Below, piece after piece: positions 52,970-62,663 of a stretch of DNA of 64,000 nt. The stretch comes from Ascidiimonas meishanensis (GTDB taxonomy: Bacteria > Bacteroidota > Bacteroidia > Flavobacteriales > Flavobacteriaceae): positions 806,001 through 870,000 of the forward strand of contig NZ_JBBEXD010000001.1 of NCBI RefSeq assembly GCF_037782385.1, read 5' to 3'. Position numbers and translations under genes: made by a program. Under the pieces are notes generated by a model. It ran no database searches and had not been told where the DNA came from. It saw only the letters and a program-made list of their open reading frames with translations. Numbering within the stretch: position 1 is the first letter of the stretch; each line of letters opens with the position of its first letter.

Positions 52970-54013
52970 TTAATATAATTGCTTTAATGTTTGTTGAATT
53001 TCCCCATTATCTCCTTTCATTTGCATAATTACTGCTCTACTTTCAAAATTAAACCTCAAAAGTCCGTAAGATTTTTTATTTACCAAGCTCCCCACTCTAT
53101 ATGGATTCTCTTCCCCCTTATTATTAGTCGCAGAATGGGTTAACCCACTAGATGTAAAATCTATTAATGGATAAGAAACCCCTTTAATACTCGTTTTTGA
53201 AAAGTCTGAAATATGTCTATCACCAGAAAGTACTATAACGCCTTTGGCTTTACTTTTACTAATGACGGATTTAAATTTATCTACCTCATGTGGAAAATTA
53301 CCCCAAGTTTCATATCCATGTTTATCTGATAATAATTGAATACTGCTTATTACAATATTAAAATCTGCTTCAGAAGAACTCAATTCTTCAATGAACCATT
53401 TCCATTGTGCATCTCCAAGAATGGTACCCTGCCCATATGGGTTTGGTTTGTAACGATTTTTACTTTCAAGGTCATCTGTTAAATTATCACGGAAATATCT
53501 AGTGTCAAGCACAATAACTTTTACTTTCCCCGCCTGTAAATCATACTCCACAGAATGATAGACACCTTTACGCTCACGACGGGAATCATTGGCGGGAACA
53601 TGTAAAAAATCTAAAAATAGTTCTTGACTTTTTTCCTTAAAATCAAAAAAAGCACCTCCATCATTTAAACCATAATCATGATCGTCCCAAGTACCTAAAA
53701 CCTCCATCTTTTCCATTATTTTTTGGTATCCAGGAATGGCTAATTGTCTGTCGTAAAAGCTTTTTAATTTTTCTGGGTTATCTGTATCTGCGTAAACGAT
53801 ATCTCCGCCCCAAATCCAAACATCAGGATGATCATTTTGAATATCATCCCATAAATTATTGGGAAGACTTGTATTGTTACAAGAACCAAAAGCAATAGTA
53901 AAATCATAACTTTTTTTTGGTAATTTGGAATCTATGTTATTTTTAGTAGACAAAGAACTATTGCTCTTACAGCCTAGAACCATCAAGCACAGAATCAATA
54001 GGAATCGCTTCAT
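52970..54013 (-). CDS. PhoD-like metallophosphatase lipoprotein
   Basis: A 347-residue lipoprotein (MKRFLLILCLMVLGC, Cys15) with a PhoD-like metallophosphoesterase domain: FGSCNN, VWIWGGDIVYADT, LGTWDDHDYGLNDGG, LDTRYFRD, ILLSGDRH-like VIVLSGDRHISDF and a final SSGLTHSATN. The family includes phosphodiesterases and alkaline phosphatases that act outside the cytoplasm. It may mobilise phosphate; no pho genes are nearby. Start 54013 gives a typical lipoprotein signal; 54022 is also in frame. Confidence 0.86.
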   Translation of the reverse strand: MKRFLLILCLMVLGCKSNSSLSTKNNIDSKLPKKSYDFTIAFGSCNNTSLPNNLWDDIQNDHPDVWIWGGDIVYADTDNPEKLKSFYDRQLAIPGYQKIMEKMEVLGTWDDHDYGLNDGGAFFDFKEKSQELFLDFLHVPANDSRRERKGVYHSVEYDLQAGKVKVIVLDTRYFRDNLTDDLESKNRYKPNPYGQGTILGDAQWKWFIEELSSSEADFNIVISSIQLLSDKHGYETWGNFPHEVDKFKSVISKSKAKGVIVLSGDRHISDFSKTSIKGVSYPLIDFTSSGLTHSATNNKGEENPYRVGSLVNKKSYGLLRFNFESRAVIMQMKGDNGEIQQTLKQLY

Positions 54014-54090
54014 TATATTCATTTGAATTTTATGTAAATGTAAAGAATGTAAGGTTAAATCTATATTATAAAATTGTATATTAGCCGCCT

Positions 54091-55110
54091 ATGCAAATGA
54101 AAGATATTAACATACTTAAAGAAGTTTTATCTTCTCCTAAAAAAATCGCTATCATTCCCCATAAAAATCCGGATGGCGATGCTATAGGCTCTACTCTAGG
54201 TCTTTATCATTATTTAAAAGGTAAAGCTCACAATGCAACCGTTATAAGTCCAAACGATTATCCTGAGTTTTTAAAATGGATGCCGGGGGAGCAACAGATT
54301 GTTAAATTTGATGATCAAAAAGAAAAGGCTGTAAAGATATTAGAAGAGGTAGACCTGATTTTTACATTAGATTTTAATCATTTGGATCGTATTGAAAACA
54401 TGAAACCCACATTGCTAGGTGTTAAGGCTACTTTTGTGATGATTGATCATCATCAACAACCCGCAGACTATGCAAAATTTATGTATTCAGATACTTCTAT
54501 GAGTTCTACCTGTGAAATGATTTATCACTTTTTGAGTCATTTAGATGAGCTTGACAACGTAACTCCAGCAATAGCAAATTGCCTATATGCTGGTATCATG
54601 ACAGATACTGGTTCTTTTCGTTTTCCAACTACTACCAGCAAGACACATAGGGTAATTGCCTCTCTAATAGATAAAGGTGCTCAAAATGCAATGATTCATA
54701 ATGCAATCTATGATTCCAGTTCTTTAAATAGACTGCATTTGTTAGGTTGTGCATTAAGTAATTTAGTGATGTTGGAATCACTAAATACCGTTTTTATAAC
54801 CCTCACACAAAAAGAGCTAGATCAACATCATTTTAGAAAAGGAGATACAGAAGGATTTGTGAATTATGGTCTTTCATTAAAAGGAATTATTTTCTCTGTT
54901 ATTTTTATAGAGAATGGACAAGATGGCTTGATTAAAATATCTTTTAGATCTAAAGGTGATTTTAACGTAAATGAATTTGCAAGGCAACATTTTAATGGTG
55001 GCGGACATATAAATGCCGCGGGAGGTCGCAGCAACAGCACTATGGAAGCTACGGTTTCAAAGTTTAAAAAAATTGTAAACTCTTATGAATCAAAACTTAC
55101 AATTGCATGA
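54091..55110 (+). CDS. nrnA: DHH-family oligoribonuclease/pAp phosphatase NrnA
   Basis: A 339-residue DHH/DHHA1 phosphoesterase: IPHKNPDGDAIGSTLGLYHY, DHHQQPADYAKFM, AGIMTDTGSFRFPTTTSKTH and the DHHA1 loop GGGHINAAGGRSN. NrnA degrades nanoRNA and pAp. It overlaps gldI by four bases, and the nrnA-gldI-PPIase order is known from gliding Bacteroidota. A promoter-like TATATTAG lies at 54077-54084, six bases before the first of two possible ATGs (54091, 54097). Confidence 0.92.
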   Translation: MQMKDINILKEVLSSPKKIAIIPHKNPDGDAIGSTLGLYHYLKGKAHNATVISPNDYPEFLKWMPGEQQIVKFDDQKEKAVKILEEVDLIFTLDFNHLDRIENMKPTLLGVKATFVMIDHHQQPADYAKFMYSDTSMSSTCEMIYHFLSHLDELDNVTPAIANCLYAGIMTDTGSFRFPTTTSKTHRVIASLIDKGAQNAMIHNAIYDSSSLNRLHLLGCALSNLVMLESLNTVFITLTQKELDQHHFRKGDTEGFVNYGLSLKGIIFSVIFIENGQDGLIKISFRSKGDFNVNEFARQHFNGGGHINAAGGRSNSTMEATVSKFKKIVNSYESKLTIA

Positions 55111-55664
55111 AAAAAATAGGGTTATTAATTCTAATTTCATCACTACTCATAGGGTGTAGTGACCCTGAACCCAGAAGACCTATCTCCATAAAATCTGGAA
55201 GTTTCAATCAAAAATCTGTAGATAGAAATATAGAATTACTCGCAGCAGAAGAAAAACTTTTCTCTGAAATAATTGAAAAAGATAGCACTACCAACTATTT
55301 GAGGTCTTCAAATGGTTACTGGTACTTTTACAATATTAAACAAGATAGCTCGGCTTACCAGCCTATGGAAGACGACTTGGTTAAAATTAGTTATGATATT
55401 CGCAGTATATTAAATGATACTATTTACTCCAATTTAGACATTGGTGTAACTACCATAAAAGTGGACAAAGAAGAACTTTTCCCTGGATTAAGAACAAGTA
55501 TTAAATTATTACGAGAAGGTGAAACTGCTACTTTTCTTTTCCCTTCTTCCATGGCATATGGTTATCATGGAGATAATGAAAAAATTGGGATTAATGTCCC
55601 TTTAATAAGCACAGTGAAACTCATTGAGGTAGTGGAACGTGCTAAAGATTCTATTATAAATTAA
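55107..55664 (+). CDS. gldI: Gliding motility FKBP-type isomerase GldI
   Basis: A 185-residue lipoprotein (LLIGC, Cys17). The N-terminal linker EPRRPISIKSGSFNQKSVDR and the FKBP domain (about 70-180: EDDLVKISYDIRSILNDTIY, FPGLRTSIKLLREGETATFL, GYHGDNEKIGINVPLI) match GldI, a peptidyl-prolyl isomerase needed for gliding in Flavobacterium johnsoniae and thought to help fold type IX secretion or gliding parts. It overlaps nrnA and precedes another PPIase by 15 bases. Confidence 0.9.
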   Translation: MKKIGLLILISSLLIGCSDPEPRRPISIKSGSFNQKSVDRNIELLAAEEKLFSEIIEKDSTTNYLRSSNGYWYFYNIKQDSSAYQPMEDDLVKISYDIRSILNDTIYSNLDIGVTTIKVDKEELFPGLRTSIKLLREGETATFLFPSSMAYGYHGDNEKIGINVPLISTVKLIEVVERAKDSIIN

Positions 55665-55679
55665 TCTATTTTAAAAATC

Positions 55680-56795
55680 ATGAAAAACCTTAAAGTACTA
55701 ACACTTCTACTCATTCTTGCATTAGTAGGTTGTAAAGACAAAAATTATAAAGATTTAGGCGATGGCCTTTTTGCTGATATTCAAACGAATTACGGTGATA
55801 TGATTGTACAACTCACCTATGATAAAACTCCAATTACTGCTGCGAATTTTGTCTCATTGGCCGAGGGAACTAATCCCTATGTTGCAGACAGTTTAAAAGG
55901 CATTAAATTTTATGATGGCGTTATTTTCCACAGAGTCATAAAAGATTTCATGATTCAAGGTGGTGACCGCAGTGGCACAGGTGCAGGGAGCCCCGGATAT
56001 CGTTTTGATAATGAAATTGCCGATAGTCTTACTCATAATAAAGCAGGAATTATATCCATGGCAAATGCCGGTCCAAACACCAATGGAAGTCAATTTTTTA
56101 TTACTCATAAACCCTCTCCTTTTCTGGATGGTCAGTATAACATTTTTGGGGAAGTTGTTTTGGGTCTAGAAACCGTAGATAGCATAGCGGTAGTAAAAAC
56201 CGAAAATGAAAAACCCGTTTCAGAGGTTATCATTAGCAAAATAACTATTGTTAGAAACGGTAAAGAAGCCAAAAACTTTGACGCACCACAAGTAATGAAA
56301 AACTATTTTGATGGAGTTTCTAAAAAAGAAGAAGAAATTAAATCTGCTATTTCCTCCATTAAAGAAAACTTTGAGAAACAAAAAGCGGAAGCAAAAGAAT
56401 TACCGAGTGGTCTTAAAGTATATTTTATGAAAGAGGGCGAAGGGAAAAAACCTGCCATCGGTCAATCTGTATTAGTAAATTACGCAGGATTCTTGGAAAA
56501 TGATGCAAAATTGTTTGACACATCTTGGGAAGAAGTGGCAAAAAAATATGGCACTTATGATAATATAGCAAGAATGAGGAGAGGCCATTTTGAACCATCT
56601 CCAATGCTTTACAGTCCAGAATCTCCATTGGTAGCAGGATTTAGAGAAGGACTTATGGAGATGAAAGTTGGCGATAAAGCCAGGCTGTTTATTCCTTCCC
56701 ATTTAGGGTACGGGTCTGCCGGTGCTGGAAATGTAATTCCACCAAATGCTAGCCTTGTATTTGATCTTGAAATTATGGAATTGGTTAAAGAATAA
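55680..56795 (+). CDS. Cyclophilin-FKBP fusion lipoprotein (PPIase)
   Basis: A 371-residue lipoprotein (ALVGC, Cys18) with two different PPIase folds. A cyclophilin domain occupies about 28-195 (FYDGVIFHRVIKDFMIQGGD, GPNTNGSQFFIT, FLDGQYNIFGEVV), then a helical linker (about 205-245) and an FKBP domain occupies about 245-371 (GQSVLVNYAGFL, VAGFREGLMEMKVGDKARLF, PSHLGYGSAGAGNVIPPNAS). Catalytic positions look intact in both. It probably acts on outer-membrane or secreted proteins in the periplasm, beside gldI. A strong terminator follows. Confidence 0.92.
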   Translation: MKNLKVLTLLLILALVGCKDKNYKDLGDGLFADIQTNYGDMIVQLTYDKTPITAANFVSLAEGTNPYVADSLKGIKFYDGVIFHRVIKDFMIQGGDRSGTGAGSPGYRFDNEIADSLTHNKAGIISMANAGPNTNGSQFFITHKPSPFLDGQYNIFGEVVLGLETVDSIAVVKTENEKPVSEVIISKITIVRNGKEAKNFDAPQVMKNYFDGVSKKEEEIKSAISSIKENFEKQKAEAKELPSGLKVYFMKEGEGKKPAIGQSVLVNYAGFLENDAKLFDTSWEEVAKKYGTYDNIARMRRGHFEPSPMLYSPESPLVAGFREGLMEMKVGDKARLFIPSHLGYGSAGAGNVIPPNASLVFDLEIMELVKE

Positions 56796-56813
56796 GTTTG
56801 TTCATTAACGAAT

Positions 56814-56848
56814 TAAAAAATGCCCAAAAAGTAAGTTTTTTGGGCATT
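56814..56848. terminator. Bidirectional terminator between PPIase gene and pepD
   Basis: An AAAAAATGCCCAAAAA arm pairs with TTTTTGGGCATTTTTT around a short loop (56815-56848), with A- and T-runs on both sides. It serves both convergent genes. Confidence 0.93.
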
Positions 56849-56852
56849 TTTT

Positions 56853-58313
56853 TTATTTATGAGGAATATTCTTTAGTATTTCTTTAGTGAATTTCCAAAA
56901 CTTTTGAACCGATGCAATTTCTGCACGTTCATCCGGAGAATGAGCTCCTTTTATGGTTGGACCAAAACTAATCATATCCAGATCAGGATAATTTTGCCCC
57001 AAGATACCACATTCAAGCCCGGCATGGCATGCCACTACTCTTGGTTTTTCATTAAACAATTCTGTATATTTCTTTTCAAGAACTTCTAAAATTGGTGAAT
57101 TAACATTAGGATTCCAACCAGGATAATCACCATCTAAACTCACTTCAAAACCTGCAAGTTCAAAGGCAGATCTTAATGCATTTGCAAGATCTAATTTTGC
57201 GGTCTCCACAGATGAACGTGTTAGGCAACCTACTTTAATAAAACCATTTTTCACTTTAATTCGTGCAATATTATTAGAGGTTTCTACCAATCCACTCATA
57301 GAATTGCTCATGGCGTAAACACCGTTATGAGCTGCATATACAGCTCTTGTAAAACCTTCTTGAACGCCTAAATCCATGACGCTTTCTGGTAAATCTGTTA
57401 CCTCTGCCGTAATTACCAGGTCTGGTTCTACATTGCGTAATTCTCTTTTTATAGTTGCAGCTAATTGATTAAACTCAAAAGCAAAAGCATCATGCTGTAA
57501 TTGATCTACTGTTACCACAGCAAAACTTTCTCTTGGAATAGCGTTTCTAAGGCTTCCTCCGTCTATTTTGGCAATTCTCAATCCAAATTGTTCAAACCCT
57601 TCAAAAAACAAACGATTCATAATTTTGTTAGCATTCCCTAAGCCTTTATGAATATCCATACCACTATGTCCACCTTGTAAACCTTTCACTGTAATTGCAT
57701 ATGCCATGCTCCTTTCAGGTACAGGTTCTTCTCTATAACTCCTTTCGGCAGTTAAATCTATACCTCCCGCACAACCAATATCTATTTCATCATCCTCTTC
57801 TGTATCTAAATTGAGTAAAATATGACCCGTAAGTATGTCACCTTTTAATCCTTTTGCACCTGTCATTCCCGTTTCCTCATCAATAGTAAATAAAGCTTCA
57901 ATAGAGGGATGTGGAATATTGGTACTCTTAAGGATAGCCATGATTGCAGCAACACCCAAGCCATTGTCTGCTCCCAAGGTAGTTCCTCTGGCTCTTACCC
58001 AACCATCTTGAACATACATTTCGATACCTTGGGTATGAAAGTCAAAATTAGTTTCCGCATTTTTTTGATGTACCATATCTAAATGAGACTGCATCACCAC
58101 GGTCTGTCTGTCTTGCATCCCTTTAGTAGCTGGTTTCTTTATGATCACATTCCCAACATCATCTTTGATGGTTTCAAGACCTAGATTTTTACCAAAATCC
58201 ATGATAAAAGCAATCACTCTTTCTTCCTTTTTAGAAGGTCTTGGAACCGCATTTAAATCTGCAAAACAATCCCATACTTCAGAGGGTTCAAGTGCACGTA
58301 TTTCTTTACTCAT
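56853..58313 (-). CDS. pepD: Cytosol nonspecific dipeptidase PepD
   Basis: A 486-residue M20-family dipeptidase: PRPSKKEERVIAF, QSHLDMVHQKNA, GTTLGADNGLGVAAIMAIL, TIDEETGMTGAKGL and HAGLECGILGQ, GPTIKGAHSPDERAEI near the C-terminus. These carry the zinc ligands of aminoacyl-histidine dipeptidase. I start at 58313 (MSKEIRALEPSEVW), since the longer frame runs through the promoter region. It is separated from DUF3810 by a divergent promoter region of about 70 bases. Confidence 0.93.
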   Translation of the reverse strand: MSKEIRALEPSEVWDCFADLNAVPRPSKKEERVIAFIMDFGKNLGLETIKDDVGNVIIKKPATKGMQDRQTVVMQSHLDMVHQKNAETNFDFHTQGIEMYVQDGWVRARGTTLGADNGLGVAAIMAILKSTNIPHPSIEALFTIDEETGMTGAKGLKGDILTGHILLNLDTEEDDEIDIGCAGGIDLTAERSYREEPVPERSMAYAITVKGLQGGHSGMDIHKGLGNANKIMNRLFFEGFEQFGLRIAKIDGGSLRNAIPRESFAVVTVDQLQHDAFAFEFNQLAATIKRELRNVEPDLVITAEVTDLPESVMDLGVQEGFTRAVYAAHNGVYAMSNSMSGLVETSNNIARIKVKNGFIKVGCLTRSSVETAKLDLANALRSAFELAGFEVSLDGDYPGWNPNVNSPILEVLEKKYTELFNEKPRVVACHAGLECGILGQNYPDLDMISFGPTIKGAHSPDERAEIASVQKFWKFTKEILKNIPHK

Positions 58314-58333
58314 ATGTTTTTTGATTAGTTGTA

Positions 58334-58381
58334 CAAATGTAAGTATTGGAACCCAATATACCATTAATTTGGTTATTTTTG
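58334..58381. promoter_or_regulatory. Divergent -7 boxes for pepD and DUF3810 gene
   Basis: Reverse strand: TACATTTG (58341-58334), 20 bases before the pepD start. Plus strand: TATTTTTG (58374-58381), ending four bases before the DUF3810 ATG at 58386. Both fit TAnnTTTG; the second implies a leaderless transcript. Neither has a clear -33 TTG at 19 bases. Confidence 0.45.
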
Positions 58382-58385
58382 GCAG

Positions 58386-59453
58386 ATGATTAAACGGATT
58401 AAAACTATTATTGCACTGTCAATTATACCTCAAATTTTTGTGGTTAAACAGCTTGCAAACTATCCGGATCTCATTGAAAAATATTATAGTAACGGGATTT
58501 ATCCTTGGTTATCCAAAGCATTCAGGCTTGTATTTGGCTGGATTCCATTTTCAATAGGAGATATTTTCTATACCATTGCATTTATTCTCATTATTAGGTT
58601 TCTGATACTCAACTGGAAAATGTTTTTATATGAGACACGCAATTTTTTTAGAGAAGTTTTTACCGTAATTTCTTTGTTATATTTTGTATTTCATCTTTTT
58701 TGGGGACTTAATTATTATCGCGAACCTATTAGTAAAAGCCTAAATCTGGGAGACGATTATACCACAGAAGAACTCCTCGATTTCACTAAAAAACTGATTG
58801 CAAAGTCTAATCAAATTCAAATAGAAATAACTCATAGCGATACAACTATTGTAAAAATACCCTATAGCCAGAGAGAAATTTATCAAATGACCACTAACGG
58901 GTTTTCAAATTTGGCAAAGAAAATGCCTAATTTGACTTATGATTTCAGAAGTATCAAATCATCCATCTACAGCATACCACTTACGTATATGGGGTATGGG
59001 GGCTATTTGAACCCTTTTACTCATGAAGCACAAGTAAATCGTCTTGCATTTAGTTATAAATATCCTACTGTTGCTTGTCATGAACAAGCACATCAACTAG
59101 GTTTCTCAGCAGAAAATGAAGCGAATTTTATAGGATATCTTGCAGCGGTAAATAATGATGACATATTTTTTAAATACTCGGGCTATGTTTACACATTGCG
59201 TTATTGCCTTGGTGAATTAAAACATCGCAATGAAGAATTATTTGATGAACTCAATTGTCTTATCAATCCGGGAGTGATTAAAAATTACCTGAATGTTGCT
59301 AAATTTTGGAGCAAGTATGAAAATAAGGCGGAACCTGCTTTTAAGAGTTCTTTTAATACTTTTTTAAAAGCTAACAATCAAAAAGATGGCATAAAGAGTT
59401 ACAGCTATGTAGTTACTTTGCTGGTTAATTATCATAAGGACAATCCGCTATAA
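58386..59453 (+). CDS. DUF3810 membrane protein with HExxH motif
   Basis: A 355-residue DUF3810 protein. Residues 1-115 hold about three membrane helices (IIALSIIPQIFVV, IPFSIGDIFYTIAFILIIRF, FTVISLLYFVFHLFWGLNYY). The soluble part contains SIPLTYMGYGGYLNPFTHEA and TVACHEQAHQLGFSAENEAN: an HExxH (near residue 231) with a downstream Glu in the E-N-E-A-N stretch, the pattern of a zinc metallopeptidase. The family is unannotated for function. 204 bases follow to the next gene; nothing was seen in them. Confidence 0.85.
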   Translation: MIKRIKTIIALSIIPQIFVVKQLANYPDLIEKYYSNGIYPWLSKAFRLVFGWIPFSIGDIFYTIAFILIIRFLILNWKMFLYETRNFFREVFTVISLLYFVFHLFWGLNYYREPISKSLNLGDDYTTEELLDFTKKLIAKSNQIQIEITHSDTTIVKIPYSQREIYQMTTNGFSNLAKKMPNLTYDFRSIKSSIYSIPLTYMGYGGYLNPFTHEAQVNRLAFSYKYPTVACHEQAHQLGFSAENEANFIGYLAAVNNDDIFFKYSGYVYTLRYCLGELKHRNEELFDELNCLINPGVIKNYLNVAKFWSKYENKAEPAFKSSFNTFLKANNQKDGIKSYSYVVTLLVNYHKDNPL

Positions 59454-59657
59454 TCTCTTATTATTTCTAGAAGAGCATTCATGCGCTTTGAATACCCATA
59501 AAGTTATTAAGAGTTAAAGTACGAAATTGTTGTAAATACAAAACTGAGTCCTCTTTACATTTTCGTTGTAAAAACTTCACTTTCCCTAACAAAAAGTTAA
59601 AATTCAAACATTTATATTTTTTACCTATAACTTTAAAGCACTAAACCCAACTAACTT

Positions 59658-62654
59658 ATGAAAAGAAAATTACTGGTTTTCACCATCCTTTTAGGCTCTT
59701 TTTTGTCTGGATACACACAAGAATACTTTCCTAAAAACAATGGTGTTAAAAGTGTAAACAAAAATTTCACCGCTTTTATTAATGCAAAAATTCAGCAATC
59801 CTCTTCTGAAATTGTTGAAAACGGCACCTTACTCATTCAAAATGGAAAAATTATTGCTTCAGGGACAGATATAAAGATTCCTGAAAATTCAGTTATTGTT
59901 GATTTACAAGGTAAGTATATTTATCCTTCCTTTATTGACATTTTTACTGATTTTGGTATTGAAAAACCAAAAAAAATGACGCCTTCTAGGCGTTCTACAC
60001 AATATCATTCTACTCGTGAAGGGTACTATTGGAATGACCATATTATGCCAGAAAATAATGCCATTGATAAATTTAGCTACGATAGCAAAAAGGCTAAAAA
60101 ATTACAAAAACTAGGTTTTGGAATTGTCAATACTCATATTCCAGATGGTATTGTACAAGGCACTGGTCTTTTAGTGGCGTTGAATAACCATGCAACTAAT
60201 AATAAACGTATTCTCAATCAGAAATCCTCTCAACACTTATCTTTTAAAAAAAGTGTAACCTCAAATCAAAGTTATCCTACCTCTCAAATGGGTGCTATCG
60301 CATTACTAAAGCAGCTATATCATGATGCTGAATGGTATGCACAGGGTAATTCTGACCAAAAAGATATGTCTATTGAAGTTTTATTAGAGAATAAAGAACT
60401 TCCTCAGATATTTGATGCAGGGGATAAAAAAAACGGATTGAGAGCGGCTAAAATTGGAAATGAATTCGGTATACCTTATATCATTAAAGGGTATGGAAAT
60501 GAATATGAACGCCTTGCCGAAGTAAAAAAAACGAAAGCCACTTATATCTTACCCTTGAATTTTCCAAAACCTTACGATGTAACCAATTCGTTTGATGCAA
60601 GTAAAGTAGATTTGGCTAGCATGCGTTATTGGAATCAGGCACCATTTAACCCCGGTAAACTTGCTCAAAATAATATTGTATTCGCACTTACTACGGCAGA
60701 CCTTGAAAAGCCGGAAGACTTTCTTAAAAATCTAAGAAAATCTGTTGATCACGGACTTTCTAAAGCAAAAGCGCTGGAAGCATTAACTAGTACTCCGGCT
60801 AAACTCTTAAAACAAGAAAAATCATTAGGTAAGCTTAAGGCCGGATTTGATGCAAACTTTTTAATTACCTCGGGCGACATTTTTGAAGAAAACACCCATC
60901 TCTATGAAAATTGGATTCAGGGTGATAAACATGTAATTAATGACATGACTATTGTTGATATCACTGGAACTTATGATCTTAAAGTAGCAGGAACCATCTA
61001 TAAGCTTGTTATTAGTGGTAAGCCAGACAAATTAAATTCAAAAATAATACTAGACAGTATTAAATTAAATTCAAAACTCAATTTTAATCAAAATTGGCTC
61101 ACGTTATTTTACAATAGCAATAAATCTTATAAAAACCAATTTATAAGGCTTTCGTCTCTGGTTACAAATCAAAATAGCATAGAAGGTAAAGCTACCTTAG
61201 CAAATGGATCTAAAATAAACTGGGTAGCTACCAGGCAAAAAGATGAAACACCTTTAAAGGATAAAAGTAAAGAAACAGAACATCTTTTGTCTGAATTTAT
61301 TCCGGTTAGCTATCCTAATAAAACCTATGGTTGGGATAAACTGCCACAGGCACAACCTATGCTCATAAAAAATGCCACTGTTTGGACCAATGAGAACACG
61401 GGAATTCTAAAAAATACCGACGTACTTGTGAAAAATGGAAAAATTGTAGCCATTGGAAATAGTTTAGATGCAGGAGGAGCTTTGGTGATTGATGGAACTG
61501 GAAAACACCTTACCTCTGGTATTATAGATGAGCATTCACATATTGCTGCGACCAGTATCAATGAAGCAGGTCATAATAGTTCTGCAGAAGTAACCATTGA
61601 AGATGTTATAGATCCAGATGATATTGATATCTATAGAAATTTATCAGGAGGCGTTACTGCCATTCAAATATTGCATGGTTCTGCAAATCCTATTGGCGGG
61701 CGCTCTGCTCTAATTAAACTTAAATGGGGTGAAAGTGCAGATAATATGATTATTAATAATGCTCCCGGTTTTATAAAGTTTGCTTTAGGCGAAAATGTAA
61801 AGCAATCCAATTGGGGTAGCACCACCCGTTTCCCTCAAACCAGAATGGGAGTTGAACAAGTTTTTATAGATTATTTTCAACGTGCTTCTGATTATGACAA
61901 AAAATGGAAATCTTACAATAAGCTATCTTCCAGAGAAAAGGCAAAAACCAATGCACCTCGTTTTGATATAGAAATGAAAACACTAGCAGAGATTTTGAAT
62001 AAAGAGCGATTTATCTCCTGCCATTCCTATGTACAAAGCGAAATAAATATGCTGATGAAAGTAGCGGAAAGTTTTGGGTTTACGGTAAGTACATTTACCC
62101 ATATTCTTGAAGGTTATAAAGTAGCAGATAAAATGGCAGCGCATGGTGTAGGCGGTTCTACTTTTTCAGATTGGTGGGCTTATAAGTATGAAGTAAATGA
62201 TGCCATTCCTTATAACGCTGCTATAATGCACAAAGAAGGAGTCCTGGTTGCTATCAATTCAGATGATGCAGAAATGTCTAGAAGACTTAATCAGGAAGCG
62301 GCTAAAACCATAAAATATGGAGGTGTTTCTGAGGAAGATGCTTGGAAGTTTGTTACGCTTAATCCTGCCAAACTGTTAAAATTAGATAAGCAGATGGGAA
62401 GTATTAAAGAAGGTAAAGATGCAGATTTAGTTCTTTGGAGTGATCACCCATTATCCATATACGCAATTGCAGAAAAAACCATGATTGATGGTATTGTTTA
62501 CTACGATTATAAGAAGATGAAAGAAATGAAAGAACAAGCAAGTCAAGAACGTAATAAACTGGTCAATCTGATGATTGCTGCTAAAAATAAGGGGATGGCT
62601 ACAAAAACTCCTGAGAAAAAAGAAAAGAAACATTTTCATTGTGATTCACTTTAA
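59658..62654 (+). CDS. Two-unit amidohydrolase-fold secreted protein
   Basis: A 998-residue exported protein (signal MKRKLLVFTILLGSFLSGYTQ). The N-terminal unit (about 35-430) has the amidohydrolase beta-sandwich and a TIM-barrel-like part, but where metal ligands HxH should follow the barrel entry it reads DIFTDFG (near 93), so it looks inactive. The C-terminal unit (about 570-970) resembles imidazolonepropionase-type amidohydrolases with HSH in IIDEHSHIA (near 623), His in ISCHSY and FTHILEG, and Asp in AINSDDAEM. It is followed after nine bases by a second, smaller homologue, so the two are probably partners. Confidence 0.85.
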   Translation: MKRKLLVFTILLGSFLSGYTQEYFPKNNGVKSVNKNFTAFINAKIQQSSSEIVENGTLLIQNGKIIASGTDIKIPENSVIVDLQGKYIYPSFIDIFTDFGIEKPKKMTPSRRSTQYHSTREGYYWNDHIMPENNAIDKFSYDSKKAKKLQKLGFGIVNTHIPDGIVQGTGLLVALNNHATNNKRILNQKSSQHLSFKKSVTSNQSYPTSQMGAIALLKQLYHDAEWYAQGNSDQKDMSIEVLLENKELPQIFDAGDKKNGLRAAKIGNEFGIPYIIKGYGNEYERLAEVKKTKATYILPLNFPKPYDVTNSFDASKVDLASMRYWNQAPFNPGKLAQNNIVFALTTADLEKPEDFLKNLRKSVDHGLSKAKALEALTSTPAKLLKQEKSLGKLKAGFDANFLITSGDIFEENTHLYENWIQGDKHVINDMTIVDITGTYDLKVAGTIYKLVISGKPDKLNSKIILDSIKLNSKLNFNQNWLTLFYNSNKSYKNQFIRLSSLVTNQNSIEGKATLANGSKINWVATRQKDETPLKDKSKETEHLLSEFIPVSYPNKTYGWDKLPQAQPMLIKNATVWTNENTGILKNTDVLVKNGKIVAIGNSLDAGGALVIDGTGKHLTSGIIDEHSHIAATSINEAGHNSSAEVTIEDVIDPDDIDIYRNLSGGVTAIQILHGSANPIGGRSALIKLKWGESADNMIINNAPGFIKFALGENVKQSNWGSTTRFPQTRMGVEQVFIDYFQRASDYDKKWKSYNKLSSREKAKTNAPRFDIEMKTLAEILNKERFISCHSYVQSEINMLMKVAESFGFTVSTFTHILEGYKVADKMAAHGVGGSTFSDWWAYKYEVNDAIPYNAAIMHKEGVLVAINSDDAEMSRRLNQEAAKTIKYGGVSEEDAWKFVTLNPAKLLKLDKQMGSIKEGKDADLVLWSDHPLSIYAIAEKTMIDGIVYYDYKKMKEMKEQASQERNKLVNLMIAAKNKGMATKTPEKKEKKHFHCDSL

Positions 62655-62663
62655 AAAAAAACT

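Noticed and set aside
59454..59657. Gap of about 200 bases before the amidohydrolase genes
   Set aside because: Searched for tRNA-like ends, hairpins and small frames; only AT-rich sequence and a weak TAACTTTA promoter-like element were seen.
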